64,000 bases of DNA from Bactericera cockerelli. Lineage: Eukaryota > Arthropoda > Insecta > Hemiptera > Triozidae. The number at the start of each line of letters is the position of its first letter. Positions within the stretch are counted from its first letter, which is position 1. The stretch is taken from the NCBI GenBank assembly GCA_024516035.1, contig CM044961.1, positions 19,265,558-19,329,557 of the forward strand. The letters are read 5' to 3'. A program made the position numbers and the translations under genes. The notes beneath the pieces are model-generated. The model was given only the letters and a program-made list of their open reading frames with translations. It searched no databases and was not told the DNA's origin. Of the stretch, positions 10,167-25,691 are shown one piece after another.

Positions 10167-10665
10167 AACCTCACACACTCTTTCTCTGTCTCTCTTTTCC
10201 ATTCTCTCTGTCCTTTCCCTCTCTCTCCCACTCCTCTCTCTTTCTCCTTTCCCTCTCTTTGTGACTCTTCTCTCTTTCTCCTTTCCCTCTCTTTCCCACT
10301 CCTCTCTCTTTCTCCTTTCCCTCTCTTTCTCACTCCTCTCTCTCTCTCCTTTCCCTCTCTTTCCCACTCCTCTCTCTCTCTCTCTCTCTCTTTTCCCGCT
10401 CTTTCCCACTCCTCTCTCTCTCTCCTTTCCCACTGCTCTCTCTCTCTCTCTCTCTCCTTTCCCTCTCTCTCCCACTCCTCTCTCTTTCTCCTTTCCCTCT
10501 CTTTCCCACTCCTCTCTCTCTCTCTCTCCTTTCCCTCTCTCTCCCACTCCTCTCTCTCTCTCTCTCTCTCTCCTTTCCCTCTCTTTCCCACTCCTCTCTC
10601 TTTCTCCTTTCCCTCTCTCTCCCCTCTCCTTTCTCTCCCCTCTCCCCTCCCACCTCTCCCCTTTG
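10167..10665. repeat. 500-bp polypyrimidine satellite
   Basis: The plus strand is almost pure C/T, built from a degenerate unit CTCTCTTTCTCCTTTCCCTC followed by TTTCCCACTC. The long frames it opens on both strands (Ser/Leu/Pro-rich or Arg/Glu/Lys-rich) are artefacts of composition. Such mirror-symmetric tracts can form triplex DNA. Confidence 0.85.
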
Positions 10666-10974
10666 CATCACCTCACCCACTCACTGAGGACAATAGAGTA
10701 AGCATTTTCTGCCCCACTGATGACCTCGACATAGATAGCTTTTTACCTCTTCTTGTATAGTAAGTATCTCCTGGCCGAATACATAGAATTCCAATATCTT
10801 AACAGGTGCCTAAGCATTTGAAAAAAGGTCTATTTGGAAATTGAAAACGTAGAAAGAATTAAAATCCATTACATGAAGTTGTTAATTTATTTATATGGTA
10901 TAATATGTATGTAATAATAAAATTATTATAACATTTGTGTTCATCACAATTACTTTAACTCGCTTTACTAAATT

Positions 10975-11055
10975 TTTGTTTGACATGGGATTCGAACCAC
11001 CGACCTCCATGTTACGAATCATTTGCCTTATCAACCGAGCTACTGATATTGGTTA
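10975..11055 (-). repeat. tRNA-derived SINE fragment
   Basis: The plus strand reads GGGATTCGAACCACCGACCT, then CCTTATCAACCGAGCTACTG, the reverse of box B and box A. The same arrangement occurs at 17850-17925 and 41555-41610. Confidence 0.5.
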
Positions 11056-11149
11056 CACTAAGAAACAATAGTTCATCGTAAGAGTATAACAATTACAAGA
11101 GTAGCTACCTAATTATTCTGGTAAATAGTGACCTAGCCAACACCATGTG

Positions 11150-11245
11150 GGACTGATCAAATCCGAGCAGTCTGATCACTCAAGTTAAGCAACGTCGAGC
11201 ATGGACAGTACCCGTGCTTTTGATTTTATCGTATTACTCCAACCC
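11150..11245 (+). repeat. 5S-derived fragment
   Basis: The segment gatcactcaagttaagcaac followed by gtcgagcatgg matches the internal promoter region of 5S rRNA, then decays. It is probably a relic of the 5S-derived SINE group. A similar relic is at about 55163-55240. Confidence 0.4.
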
Positions 11246-11332
11246 TACTCTCAGACTAAGGATAATTATGTGAGTAGCTCAGTAGTTTGTACAGCAAGTG
11301 CGGGGTGACACTCCTGTCCCGATATGAACATT

Positions 11333-11475
11333 GCAACCCTTGTTATTGGAAAATACCTTACTATTGGAAAAGACCTTCGAAATTACCTTGTTATTAAAAA
11401 AGACCTTGTAAAAGTCCTTGTTATTGGAAAAGACCTTGGAAAATACCTTGTTATTGGAAAAGACCTTAACCTAAG
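11333..11475. repeat. ~31-bp minisatellite
   Basis: The unit CCTTGTTATTGGAAAAGA with a variable spacer repeats about five times. There is no coding potential. Confidence 0.7.
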
Positions 11476-11643
11476 TTAATAAATGAATAAAAGATTTGTC
11501 TTGACTAGAAGAAGAGAGGCATAGTTATTCTAAAGGATTTTAAGAGAAGAAGAAAAAGGTATAAACAAAATCGTAAAAAATAAACGAAATCGGTTCCCTT
11601 CCATGTCCTTTCAAAACTTGCATTTTTTTTTTATTGGCTTAGC

Positions 11644-13305
11644 TATACAGGGTGTCCCACCAAACTTGGACACCTCAAATTACTCGGCCCCTGAAAGAGT
11701 TTTTGAAAAATAAAAAATCCTAGGGTACATGGTCTAATTATGCGGTTTCAGTCATGAAATTTTTTTATACAGGGTGGTTCAAAAGTCAGAAATTGAGGTA
11801 TCAACTTTCGATTTTTAAATAGATCGACCTGAATTTTATTTGATAATTTTACTTTTAAATGGTTCCTGAGTACTTTTTTGAAACAAAAATTTTACATACA
11901 GGGTGGTTTTTTTTCGACCAATTTTTTTTCTAAATCTCGAATAACTCAAGTTTGTTTAATTTTTTCGATAACAAGAAATAGAGAGTGTTTGTGTAATAAA
12001 ACACGCACTTTCAATTGGCATCAAATTTTTTTATACAGGGTGCTTCACAAGTGAAATAATGATTTGATTTTGTTTAAAACTGAGTTTTTTTAATTTTTTA
12101 TTTTAGATTAATAATTCTAACCTAATTTTACACATTTTTTGTTAGTCATATCGAAAAACAAAACTAAAGTGTTGTACAGGTCGAGACATAATTTTTTGTG
12201 ACACCCTGTATATGGGCAGTCAAAGAGACGTAAAATTAAATATAAAAACTAAATGTGCAAGAAAAACTTTGATTTTTAATGATATCAAAAAGTTATGGTG
12301 TTTTAACTAATATTGTCGCATGGACCACCCGTAGATATTCTCTTAAACTATCATGTGGGTACTCGAGGTTGTATAAAATTCAACGAAGACTTTGAATCGT
12401 GGGGAAAAACAAGTAAAAAAAACAACGAATTTTGAAGCCATTTTCAATTTGGTGTACACACTGAATGATTTTAAAACTAGAATTAAAAAGTAGGTAGGTG
12501 TAGACACAAAATTGAAAATGGCTTTTTGAATTCATTTTTTTCTTTCACATTTGGACTCCTCGTTGAATTTTAGACAATTTCGACTACCCATATGATGTTT
12601 TAAGAAAATATCTACAGGGTGGTCCATGTGACAATATTAGTTAAAACACCATAACTTTTTTATATAATTGAAAATCGAAGTTTTTCTTGCACATTTAGTC
12701 TTTCTATTTAATTTTATGTCTCTTTGACTGCCCATATACAGGGTGTTACAAGAAAAATTATGTCTCACCCTATTCAACACTTTAGTTTTTTTTTCGATAT
12801 GACTAACAAAAAATGTGTAAAATTAAGTTAGAATTATTAATCCCAAATAAAAAATTAAAAAAACTCAGTTTTAAAAAAAATCAAATCATTATTTCACTTG
12901 TGAAGCACCCTGTTATAAAAAAATTTGATGCCAATTGAAAGTGCGTGTTTTTATTACACAAACACTCTCTATTCTTGTTATCGAAAAAATTAAACAAACT
13001 TGAGTTATTCGAGATTTAGAAAAAAAATTGGTCGAAAAAAAACCACCCTGTATGTAAAATTTTTGTTTCAAAAAGTACTCAGGAACCATTTAAAAGTAAA
13101 ATTATCAAATAAAATTCAGGTCGATCTATTTAAAAATCGAAAGTTGATACCTCAATTTCTGACTTTTGAACCACCCTGTATAAAAAAAAATTCATGACTG
13201 AAACCGCATAATTAGACCATGTACCCTAGGATTTTTTATTTTTCAAAAACTCTTTCAGGGGCCGAGTAATTTGAGGTGTCCAAGTTTGGTGGGACACCCT
13301 GTATA
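11644..13305. mobile_element. 1.66-kb near-perfect palindromic fold-back element
   Basis: The left end TATACAGGGTGTCCCACCAA is matched by the right end TTGGTGGGACACCCTGTATA. The two arms are complementary along roughly 800 bp each, with a small unpaired centre near 12455-12505. The core motif ACAGGGTGNTTC recurs inside each arm. No transposase is encoded. The same TATACAGGGTGTCCC terminus bounds the fold-back at 49337-51039, so both belong to one family. Confidence 0.85.
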
Positions 13306-15588
13306 TGTACCTGGTTACCTATTTTTCAGTATACTCTACCTATGTAAACAGCCAGTTCAACACCCGAGGTGCCAAGTAGTGAGCCTCATTAACAAAACAG
13401 AGGCAGGAGATGGGGGATAGTTTTCACTTAATCTTTACATTAGAAAGTAGGTTAACAATTTTGTGAAAAACATATCAGGTATTTAGAAAAAAAACTATGT
13501 TTTTTCTGTTCTCTTCTAACTGTTCAGACTGGTGTATAAAATAGCTATTATGGTAGTTACATGTTCTACCCAGGTACCTAATTATTGACTTTAAGTTGTT
13601 TATCAAACAGTTAGAGTTTAAAAGTGCTCGTTTGACATGCAACCAATCCGTATTGTTTGATTAGACGCTTAATTAGCTTTGATACCTAGCTGTAACTATT
13701 GAAAGTGTTTTTTACTTCACATCAGAGATATTGTGAATACCATAAATTACGGAAAGTCAGACCTATTGATATCATTGTAAATATTATTGTTTTAAAACAC
13801 CCACAGGAGATATTGAGGTGTTTTTAAAATCCGTTTCTCTTTTAGGTGTTTTAGAAAGCGCTAATTCAAATATTTAAGCATTTATTTGAGCAGTAATTTT
13901 AATTCAAATAATGTGTTTTACTCTGTCACGTGTTTCATCAAAAACACCATCTGTTTTGGGGAGAAACACGAAACACTGTCAATTAATGAATGCGTTTTCA
14001 AACACATATTTCTCTTTCAAGTCGTTTTAGAAACCGGAGAAACACCAAGCACGTCATATTTATCTACACTATCTACAGTATAACGCTACTTCAAAAACAT
14101 CTGGGTAAGGTTAATGAGAGTAGCTGGTTTGTGAGTTTCCAGTGAATGGAGGTAAAACCCCGGTCTCGAAAGATTTAGTTGTTAAGTAAAAACTAAAAAA
14201 CCCATGTTCTTTTAGTTTAGTACAACGTAATGTACCTCGTACATACAAGTAGACAAGTTTTGTTTGCTAAGAGGTTGGAAATCTTGCATAAGACCCCCAA
14301 AGCAACTTTTTCTTTGGGGAGTGTGGGATTGATATCATGGAACGCGGATATTCTAAACCTACTAGAAGTTAAAAACCTTCCTTTTACACCTCACATTTAT
14401 GACCCCGGAACCGTTACTTTTAGTTTACTGTTTTTCACTTGTATATTCATTGTAACCATGTATAACTGTAACCAGGCTTGACCCGACTTGCGGATTGTTA
14501 TTACTTATTACCTATAAAATAGGTATAATATGTAAGATAGGTACTGACTTAAGTTTAGATTAAAATATCCTAGAGGTGTACAAGTCATACATTTGGGTGT
14601 ATTTCATGAGTTAGCCTACTTGCGGTACCTTCTGGAATAACGCCAAATCAAAATATCTGAAACACTTTGGGCCAAGCGAGATCTTCTGGCCCATATTCCG
14701 CCATGCAATTGAGTCCGATGGACAAAATCGTAAAAATTAGCATTATTTTTAGCTCGTAACCGCAATAAAGCAATAATAATTATATTTCGTGGAATCATAT
14801 GACTTCAGTTATTAGCATTGTAATAGTCTGGTATTATGCATATATAGTTATTATACTCAAATCCAGGCTGACTGTACGATTCATATCAAAATTCGTGATG
14901 AATTAGGAAAGTAAGTTTTTTTTTGTCTTAGAGGTAACTCTTTTGTGATTCTTTGAATTGCTGCCAAGTTTCAAGTTTAATTAATTATATTCTGAGTTCA
15001 TGTAAAATGAATTAATGTCACACATTAGAATATATCATTCATTCGTTTTTTGAACACAATTTTACCTAATTACGATAGAGAAATAGAATTGAATATAAAA
15101 CTGAGGCCAGGTTTGGAGGATTTCTGTTTTCAGAACTTATTCTTTTAAATAACGAAGTTAACTCTAAGAAAGTTTTCAATTAGGTATATTTCAGAGCCCC
15201 TAGTCTTCATTGTCTTGGTGAGTGAGAGAGGCTTGGGTTCATATCACGACTTCCCGATCATCTAATCTCAATTTATAAAACTCAAATCTGTGCGTGTCTG
15301 GCTGACTATGTCCTCTCAGGGGTTGTTTGTTTACAATACCACAGCCCAAACGGTGACACAGATATTGAAATTTTCATGAGAGTGGACCCATCTCTAAACT
15401 ACCGTCAAACTACCTTGAAAATTATCAAAATTAAAATATCTATTACCATTTTCAAGTAGGACACCAGCCACGGGGAAAAAACCTTAACGGCGACAAAGTG
15501 CCGGGTTTCAGCTAGTAATGTATTGTGTATAGATATGCAAGTACAAATAATATCAGGAATAATTAGATAGTATTTATGTGGAGTCATC
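13306..15588. other. Non-coding stretch with SINE-tail remnants
   Basis: At about 14110-14175 lies a tail fragment of the 5S-SINE (GGTTTGTGAGTTTCCAGTGA). Open frames near 13886, 14230 and 15405 lack splice or domain support. Nothing else is recognised. Confidence 0.4.
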
Positions 15589-15596
15589 ATAAGTCT

Positions 15597-15599
<3 letters not shown>

Positions 15600-15631
<32 letters not shown>

Positions 15632-16819
15632 AAATGTTTAATAGTCTTTATTTGAAAATAATATTACATGCATACATAGTAGGTATAACAGTCAGTTCCA
15701 GTTTACAATCTAATAACTTTGACTGACAGAAAAAAGAGAAAATAAGTAGTAACTAGGTAATTAAGTATCTAAGGTTTGAATATATTAGGAAAATTTTAAA
15801 CAAAAACCTAAATAGGTTTGGGTGGTAAGTATCTAATAGGTTTGGGTGTTTTGAATGTACCATAACTGGTAGTGCTACTGGTACTTAGGTAGCTATTGAT
15901 AATTATTGTCAATACATAAAGTTACAAGGTAAGATGAGTATCTACTAGATTACGTTTAGAAAGGAGTAGTGAGCAATAAAGTATGATATTCATGATATCC
16001 GTACTGGGTTTCAAAGTGAATGTTGTGATGCTACTCAAACTTGATTTAATTTTTTCTTTACTGGACTTTGGACTCGAACCACCGTCCATCTCCTTAAGAA
16101 TCTAGATAACATAATATTAAATTAGTGTATTATGTAGGAGTCTCTTATATTTAATTTTATTCGGTATTCTATAAGAGAGAAGTTTATTTAACACAGGAAT
16201 TTTAGATTTTTTTAATTTATTGTAAAAGTTAATGTTGAGTTTTTTGGTGAAATCAGATAGGTATGGGACTTTAGATTCTTCATGTAGAATTGAGATTTTT
16301 GTATTTCTTCTTCGTTTTAATGCTATCCGAAGGGCTTTATTTTGTAAAACTTGGAGACTTTTGACTTTGGTGTTACAGATAGTATTCCAGGCGGGGCATG
16401 CGTACGTGATCACGGGTCGTAAACAAGATTTATAAAGGAGAATTTTATTTTTTATGCTCAATTTAGACTTATAATTGAATATAGGGTATAGGGTATTTAA
16501 GGCTGCAAAATATTTCTTTTTAATATGATGCATGTGTGATGTGTATGTTAGTTTAGAATCTAGGTAGACCCCTAGATACTTAACTTCTTTTTTTATAGCT
16601 ACATCAGTGTTAAATACATGTATAGAGCGGGGTAGTAAGGGTCTCCTGCGAGTAAAGATGATGGCCTCAGTTTTATCAGGGTTAATTTTAATGCGCCATT
16701 TGCTAAAGTACCTGTAATAACGATTAGAACATTGTTTTAGTCTATTTATGATAGTGTCGATTCTCCAGGAAGAAGTAAACATTGCCGTATCGTCAGCGAA
16801 AGCTGCGTCAGGCACAAAT
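15600..16819 (-). mobile_element. 5'-truncated Jockey-type LINE with target-site duplication
   Basis: A poly(A) tail reads on the minus strand as the T run at 15600-15627. The 3' UTR spans about 15628-16116, then comes an ORF2 fragment, and truncation falls at 16819. ATAAGTCTTCT is present on both sides (15589-15599 and 16820-16830), an 11-bp target-site duplication that fixes both boundaries. Truncation removes the endonuclease and most of the reverse transcriptase, so the copy is dead. Confidence 0.9.
16117..16815 (-). pseudogene. LINE ORF2 reverse transcriptase, C-terminal fragment
   Basis: The 232-residue frame begins inside the reverse transcriptase palm at FADDTA, which is the catalytic YxDD-type box. 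It continues through WRIKINPDKTEAIIF and LGVYLDSKLTYTSHM, typical of Jockey or CR1-like elements, into a Lys-rich C-terminus ending with a stop at 16117. The frame is intact to the truncation point. Fingers, the rest of the palm, and the endonuclease are missing. The apparent start Met is a coincidence of truncation. Confidence 0.85.
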
Positions 16820-16830
16820 ATAAGTCTTCT

Positions 16831-18172
16831 AAGTTTTATTAAGACACTTCTTTTAGCACAAGAGCAGAAGCAACATCACTAAAACATAGAGAGTAACATA
16901 ATATTACATTCATTACCTATTTATGAACAATTGTACATTTTTATTTTTAAAAAATACCTAAAAGTTTTTGCGGGGAAAATTTAAAATAATAATTATGTTC
17001 AATGTTCTTCAAACATGAATAAATCCCCTATTGTTGTAATGATGTTTCTATAGCAAGTACCTATGTACTGTAAAGGTATACATAGGTACTTTCTATTATT
17101 TACTTACCAGTGCCTGCTATTATTCTTGCTGTCTCCCGGGGAAGTGTATTGTGCGGGCCTCTCGGAAGTCATTACCCTACATTTCTAGAACCTACTTCAC
17201 CGCAGTCCATTGTTCCTGTGTGTCACTCATACCATAGTGGTCTTATTAGCCACAAGACATCATTGTCTCACATTCTCCCATTACTTTACTTTACTAACCA
17301 TAAGAAAAGTACATTAGTACTACAGTAATCAGGAGAAGGCACTTACCCATATAATACTCACCTATGTGCTATAGGTACAAAGTACATACATTGTATACTA
17401 TAGGAGACTGTAATGCCTTCAAGTATTAGATTCGGTACTTTACTAGAACTCATATAGAAAGAAAGCAAGTCAGCAAATAGACATTTCCATCCGCTTCTGA
17501 GCTGATGGTTTCAGACTTGTCCGTAAACGCAATGGTAAATTTAAGAAATTTTAAAACAGGATTAGATTTAATCTAAGTGAACACTATCCCTTAACTCGGG
17601 CTATAGTGCGCTGTGATTGGTTGATTCATGCCAGTGAATATTTTAAACATTTTATTTATTTATTAACAATATTGGATTTTTACAAAGGTTCTTTTCCTAA
17701 GCTAATGCTAAAAGCTTCTATTAAAAAAGTATTCTAAATCTTTAAGTTCCTCAGAATCTTCAGTAAAAAAAGTTAGCATAATATATATTTTGTGTTAATC
17801 ACTTTCGTGATGCTTCAATAATTACTCTCACTCACATTCATATTTTTTCACCAAAATTAGGACTCGAACCACCGACCTCCAGGTTACAAGTCCGCTGCCT
17901 CATCGATCAAGCTACTGAGGTGGGTAGAATCCTCAGTATAAAAACCACCTCTGGGAACCACCATGAGACCCAATGAGGTGTGTAATGCGTTCTCATATTC
18001 CGTAGATTCCTCACAATAGTCCCCTGTCCTCTAGAGGACCGTCCTCTACAATAGAGGACACGAACGCAGTTACTACACGACATTCTTGTGGCATACTCAT
18101 TATTTCGATACGATTTCTATACAGAGTAAGACACTATCCATAATATCCAACTCGATTCTGTTTGTCTTACTT
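16831..18172. other. Non-coding stretch with tRNA-like and palindromic motifs
   Basis: A reverse tRNA-like box B (GGACTCGAACCACCGACCTC) lies at about 17860-17880, with a reverse box A at 17910-17925. TATAGTGCGCTGTGATTGGT at about 17602-17625 recurs in reverse at 31785-31806, probably the end of a MITE. No gene is supported. Confidence 0.45.
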
Positions 18173-18362
18173 GAGACCTCCGTGGTTCAGTGGTTAAGAG
18201 CTTTGATTACTGACTCGGCGGAGGTTGCGGGTCCGAATCCAGGCCGGGGTGGAAAATTCTGATCGAGTTATTCTGTTTCCGTAATGCCATGGATGAAGAG
18301 TTAAGGTGCCCTGAAGTAATGCGAAAGCGGTTCTGGGGTACAATAACCTTTCTTTAAAAAAA
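18173..18362 (+). mobile_element. tRNA-derived SINE, second family
   Basis: Box A (GTGGTTCAGTGGTTAAGAGC) and box B (CGGGTCCGAATCCAGG) are properly spaced, followed by a body containing GAAGTAATGCGAAAGCGGTT and a short A-rich end. The 3' end of the same family recurs alone at 31691-31740. The body differs from the family at 5333. Confidence 0.75.
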
Positions 18363-18785
18363 TGGCTTACCTGAGAAAAACTTTCAATAGTCCTGAATTG
18401 GACTTCAAGGCACACTTTAGGGGTAATTTGCGTACTTTTCTGGATGTCTATCCCAAACCCAACTTTATGGAGTGGATGTCTTACCCCAACCCCAACCTTA
18501 TGGAGTGCTAATGATTTTTGTTATTGTCTTTAGGCTTGATACAGGTGGTAACACATCTGTTAAACGTAACTCTCAGACATCAATTAGTACCAGAATTAAG
18601 AAATATTTTTACTATTCTCAGATTCAAGTGCATAATTTCAACACACCACTTTAGACTATACACACTGAACGAGTCCAGAATATAGTTTTTTCCATTTTTA
18701 ATATCAATCCTTCCACCACCATGCCATAACAGGTGGACACGGAAAGTAAGTAAGTATCAACTATCTTTCATAAATAAATTTTATG

Positions 18786-19034
18786 GAGCCAGCGTCGATG
18801 GCATGTTGAATACACCGGTTCCCTTCAGAACACCGAAGTTAAGCGACATCCAGCGAGGTTAAGACTTGGATGGGTGACCATTCAAATTCTAATTCTCGTG
18901 ACGCTGGCTTTTCCCGGCCCCACTCAGGCTGGGTGAGGTCAATGTGAGTAGCAGGTTTGTGAGTTTCCTGCGAATGGAGGGTAAAACCCCCGTCGTGATA
19001 TGACCATGGCAGTTGAAAGCGACGTTAAACCCCA

Positions 19035-19064
<30 letters not shown>
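18786..19064 (+). mobile_element. 5S-rRNA-derived SINE (SINE3-type), well preserved
   Basis: The 121-nt head (18788-18908) has the length and layout of 5S rRNA. GCCAGCGTC at the 5' end pairs exactly with GACGCTGGC at the 3' end (helix I). TTGAATACACCGGTT and GAAGTTAAGCGACATCC occupy the expected sites, and the internal promoter box C reads ACTTGGATGGGTGACC. A non-5S tail (CACTCAGGCTGGGTGAGGTC onward) and a poly(A) run at 19036-19064 follow. The extra tail and poly(A) rule out a plain 5S gene. Diverged copies or pieces are at 4130, 20648, 26038 (reverse) and elsewhere. Confidence 0.9.
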
Positions 19065-19067
<3 letters not shown>

Positions 19068-20340
19068 ATGGGTCAAAATTTATAGGTCAACACCAATAGT
19101 CAGTAACAAGATACAGTATGTTTTGTATCTACCCGTTATCTATAAGTTAAGTATGGGTTACAAAGTCTTCCGTTGTACCCTGTAAGCAATAAAATTGCAG
19201 TTATTTTCATTCATTAGATTAGAGATTATGGACCAGTGTAATCTCCTCCGGTTTTCACCCATCATTTCAACTGAGCGATTGTCGACAGTGACAATGTCCA
19301 TGGCAGGAACTGTCATTCCGAATAGAAAAGGTAAGTATCTCGAGTGACACACAACTGTCATGTTCATTGGGGATATGAAAAAGTAAGTGCTTAACAAAGT
19401 TGATATCAGTTGAAAGATCTATATCTAGAATTCCATGTTTGACAGAAATATTCCAAGTATGACTAACTAAATGTAAAAATGTCATAATTACTTTACTACA
19501 TTCTGAAAGTGCAGCCATAATTCTCAGTAAATCATTACTAGCTATTTATTTACAAACAATTCAGAATGTAGGCTCTACAAGAAACATTCAAATGACATAT
19601 AATTAATTACCTACTTAGTTCAAATAACACAGAAACAAAGCCTGATGAAACAAGGGTGGTGATAATATTGTCTTTGGCATTCTCTTCCGGTTCTTAAACA
19701 CCATCACTTGAAATAATTATTTCTTAGATTAGAAGATATTTTATACAATAAAATCAATCTCCTTATCAACCCTTTTAGCCAACGCCGCTCCTTATCAGTT
19801 TGTTGAGATATGGATTTGAGTTTAGGTCTTTGGACGAAAAACTTTATAGCTACAATTTTTTAGTTGTTGGTGTCTTAACGTGTGTGTTTGACCAGATATT
19901 ATGCGGGTGATCATGCGGCCTCATCAGTTGCCTCCTGGAGCTCCGTATTCACTCTTTTCTGTTTTAATCAAACCCCTTTCTGATTACGCTTTTCTGTTTC
20001 ATCTAGGTTAGCATTGTGGTAAGTTGTCTAGGAATTAATAACAGTACAAGAGGCAGGCAACGAACATAATTTACGAAAAACTCTATTTTTCAGCCATGGA
20101 AATAATCAGCAAAAAAAAAAAACTGCGTTAAGTAATCAAGCCAGAATAAAGTTTAACCACAAGAACACGTGATAAGGGTTATTTTTTTTTCTTATAATGC
20201 ACAGTAGTTCTATATTATTGTATAATAGGTACTTATACCCGAGTCTAGTGGGGTATTCTAAACACATACAGTGATAAAAACTCTGTTTGGATAGGAAAAA
20301 AATATATTCTTTGGTTGGAAAAAATATTAAGCAAGAACCC
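19065..20340. other. No supported gene
   Basis: This is AT-rich sequence with short frames on both strands (for example minus 19158-19518) that lack splice or domain support. Confidence 0.35.
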
Positions 20341-20356
20341 TGGAGTGAGGCAGGGG

Positions 20357-20406
20357 TATATAAATCAGGGAGTAGACCAGTATTCGCAATTCTGAGTGCT
20401 CAGTTG
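20357..20406 (+). promoter_or_regulatory. Candidate TATA-box promoter
   Basis: TATATAAAT at 20357-20365 stands in a GC-richer context, and an insect initiator-like TCAGTT lies at 20400-20405. The spacing of about 43 bp is longer than the usual 30. It is on the right strand and about 4 kb upstream of the first visible exon of the plus-strand membrane protein gene, so it could serve that gene, but nothing links them directly. Confidence 0.3.
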
Positions 20407-20647
20407 CTCAGGAGTCAGGGTGGTTACAGAAACAGTCACTTCTAGAAGATATAGTTATCATTATCATCATCATCATAGGGTGGCGTCATCGTGAATGATG
20501 GTAGCCAGAAGATATAGGTAAACTAAAAAAAAAAAAAATACCTGATCCAGATGGATAGCTGATCTACTGCCGAAAAAATATCATAATGAAGTGCATAGTG
20601 CATACTGGTATTACTATGTAATTTTTATAAATAATTGTAGATAGAAA

Positions 20648-20762
20648 CCCAGGTTGGGTGAGGTTAATGTGGGTATAGCAGGTTTGTGAGTTTCCAGCGA
20701 ATGGAGGGTAATACCCTCGCGTCGTGATATTACCATGCGAGTTCAAAACGACATCAAAACCA
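20648..20762 (+). repeat. 5S-SINE tail fragment
   Basis: CCCAGGTTGGGTGAGGTTAA, GGTTTGTGAGTTTCCAGCGA and a closing GTTCAAAACGACATCAAAAC match the tail of the 18.8-kb SINE. The 5S-like head is absent. Confidence 0.65.
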
Positions 20763-21011
20763 AATATACAAAATACGTTTTCTGTGTACTATGTAGTTTT
20801 GAAGTTGTTACAATTTAATGATCTATGTACGTACTCTCTATACCATTATCTCTCTGTCTCTCTCCCGCGTAGTTACTCTTGTACCTACTCTCACAATTCA
20901 TATCACGAGTCTCGCGGTATATCGCGTAATTGACGAAAACCACGGTACCGCGAGCAACATCGATCGATCTATCATTTGCGTTACAATTGGTTACCGAGAA
21001 CACCTATGTAG

Positions 21012-24412
<3,401 letters not shown>

Positions 24413-24459
24413 ATTTGGGGGCGGCTCCTGTTTTTGACTTAATTTCCCTTAAAAAAAGT

Positions 24460-24731
24460 TTTACCTCTGTCCATTTTCGGCAAAATCTGGTCAGGTGCCC
24501 TGTCCCCCGGGTGCGGGTTCGTTTGGGGGGTTTTTTGGGGGTTTCGGTCCCCGTTACCCCACGCGGTTTTCCCCGGGGTCCCCCCCTGTGGGCCCCACCA
24601 AAATACCGGGGGCCCCGGGGCTCAACAACAAAGCTGTGGGCAACCCCCGCCCCCGGTCCAAACGCCCCCATCCCCGGGGCCCCCTGAGGGACGCCCAGCG
24701 GGCCCCCCTTCCTTTTGTGCCCTTGCAGGAG
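24460..24731 (+). pseudogene. Exon of the plus-strand membrane protein gene, corrupted by homopolymer errors
   Basis: A GC-rich island inside the degraded block ends in a clean donor, CAGGAG|gtaaga, at 24731/24732. Nearly every C and G run is lengthened, so the frame is broken repeatedly. Pieces readable in different frames include LNNK and LPFVPLQE. The last codons (LQE) run in phase 0 into the exon starting at 25692. The left boundary is uncertain. I infer an intact gene in the animal and a damaged assembly; a true pseudogene is less likely because downstream exons are clean. Confidence 0.5.
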
Positions 24732-25691
24732 GTAAGAAAAGGGTTTAGATTTCAAGTTTAATATGTTGGGTCCGTCAAGGAGCAATTTTTTTAAAATAAA
24801 AAATTTTTTTAATAATGTAATATTCCCCACCTGTTTTTCTTCCCAATAAAAAACTTTTACCCCCTTAACCCCGGGAAAACCCCCAAAAAAAAAATAATGT
24901 GTTCCCGTAAAAAAAAAAAACGGAACCAATCAGATAAAAACAGAAATAAAAAACTGCATATCGGTTTGCGTCAAGTGGAATTTTTGGGATTTTTTTTGGA
25001 AAAATAAAAAAAAATTTCATGTAGGGAAAAAAAAAGGGTTAGATCAATTTTTAGAAGCCAAAAACTGCATATGGGTAACTATAACCCTTTCATATTATGC
25101 AATACTTAATTTTCCCGTCCCCAATTAAAGGGAAAATTTTTTGAGGACCCCTATCCTTTCTGCTCCCAAAAGTTAAATAATGGAACATGACGTATAATTT
25201 AAAAAATAATAAACCCAAAAAAAATGGGACCTTAAAAAGAAATTTTCAACCAAAATTAGGACCCAAAAAAAATGTTTTTTATATCAACACCGGAAACTTC
25301 GATATTGGTTTTTATGGGCCCTCCGGGACTTAAATATCCTCCAAAAACAAATAGAATAGAATAGCCTTTATTTGTTTAAGAATACATTACGATCGGAAAA
25401 AAAACTTACAATTCATAAATATTTTCCAAATTCTTAGACAAAATCAGTCACTGACTGAGACCTCTCTAAAATGTTTTAGAGGTATTGGTATTGGTATTGG
25501 TAAAGGTAGGGCTATCGGCTACGAAAGCTCTTTGTCATTGCGACCTTAGATAGATCTTTTGTGACATGCCCATGTTATTCTAAAAGAGATCTATAAGCTT
25601 TTAATATAGCTTAAGATTCTTTTAGGTAAATTTTCCAAACACCAATATCTGTTCAAATTTCCTTTTCATTTCCTCCGCCCTCGTGTCTCAG

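Noticed and set aside
10142..10701. Overlapping Arg/Glu-rich and Ser/Leu/Pro-rich ORFs of 116-149 residues
   Set aside because: They arise on both strands in all frames from the polypyrimidine satellite.
18788..18908. Possible genuine 5S rRNA gene
   Set aside because: It is a single isolated copy with a foreign tail and poly(A), with relatives sharing the tail, so it is a SINE.
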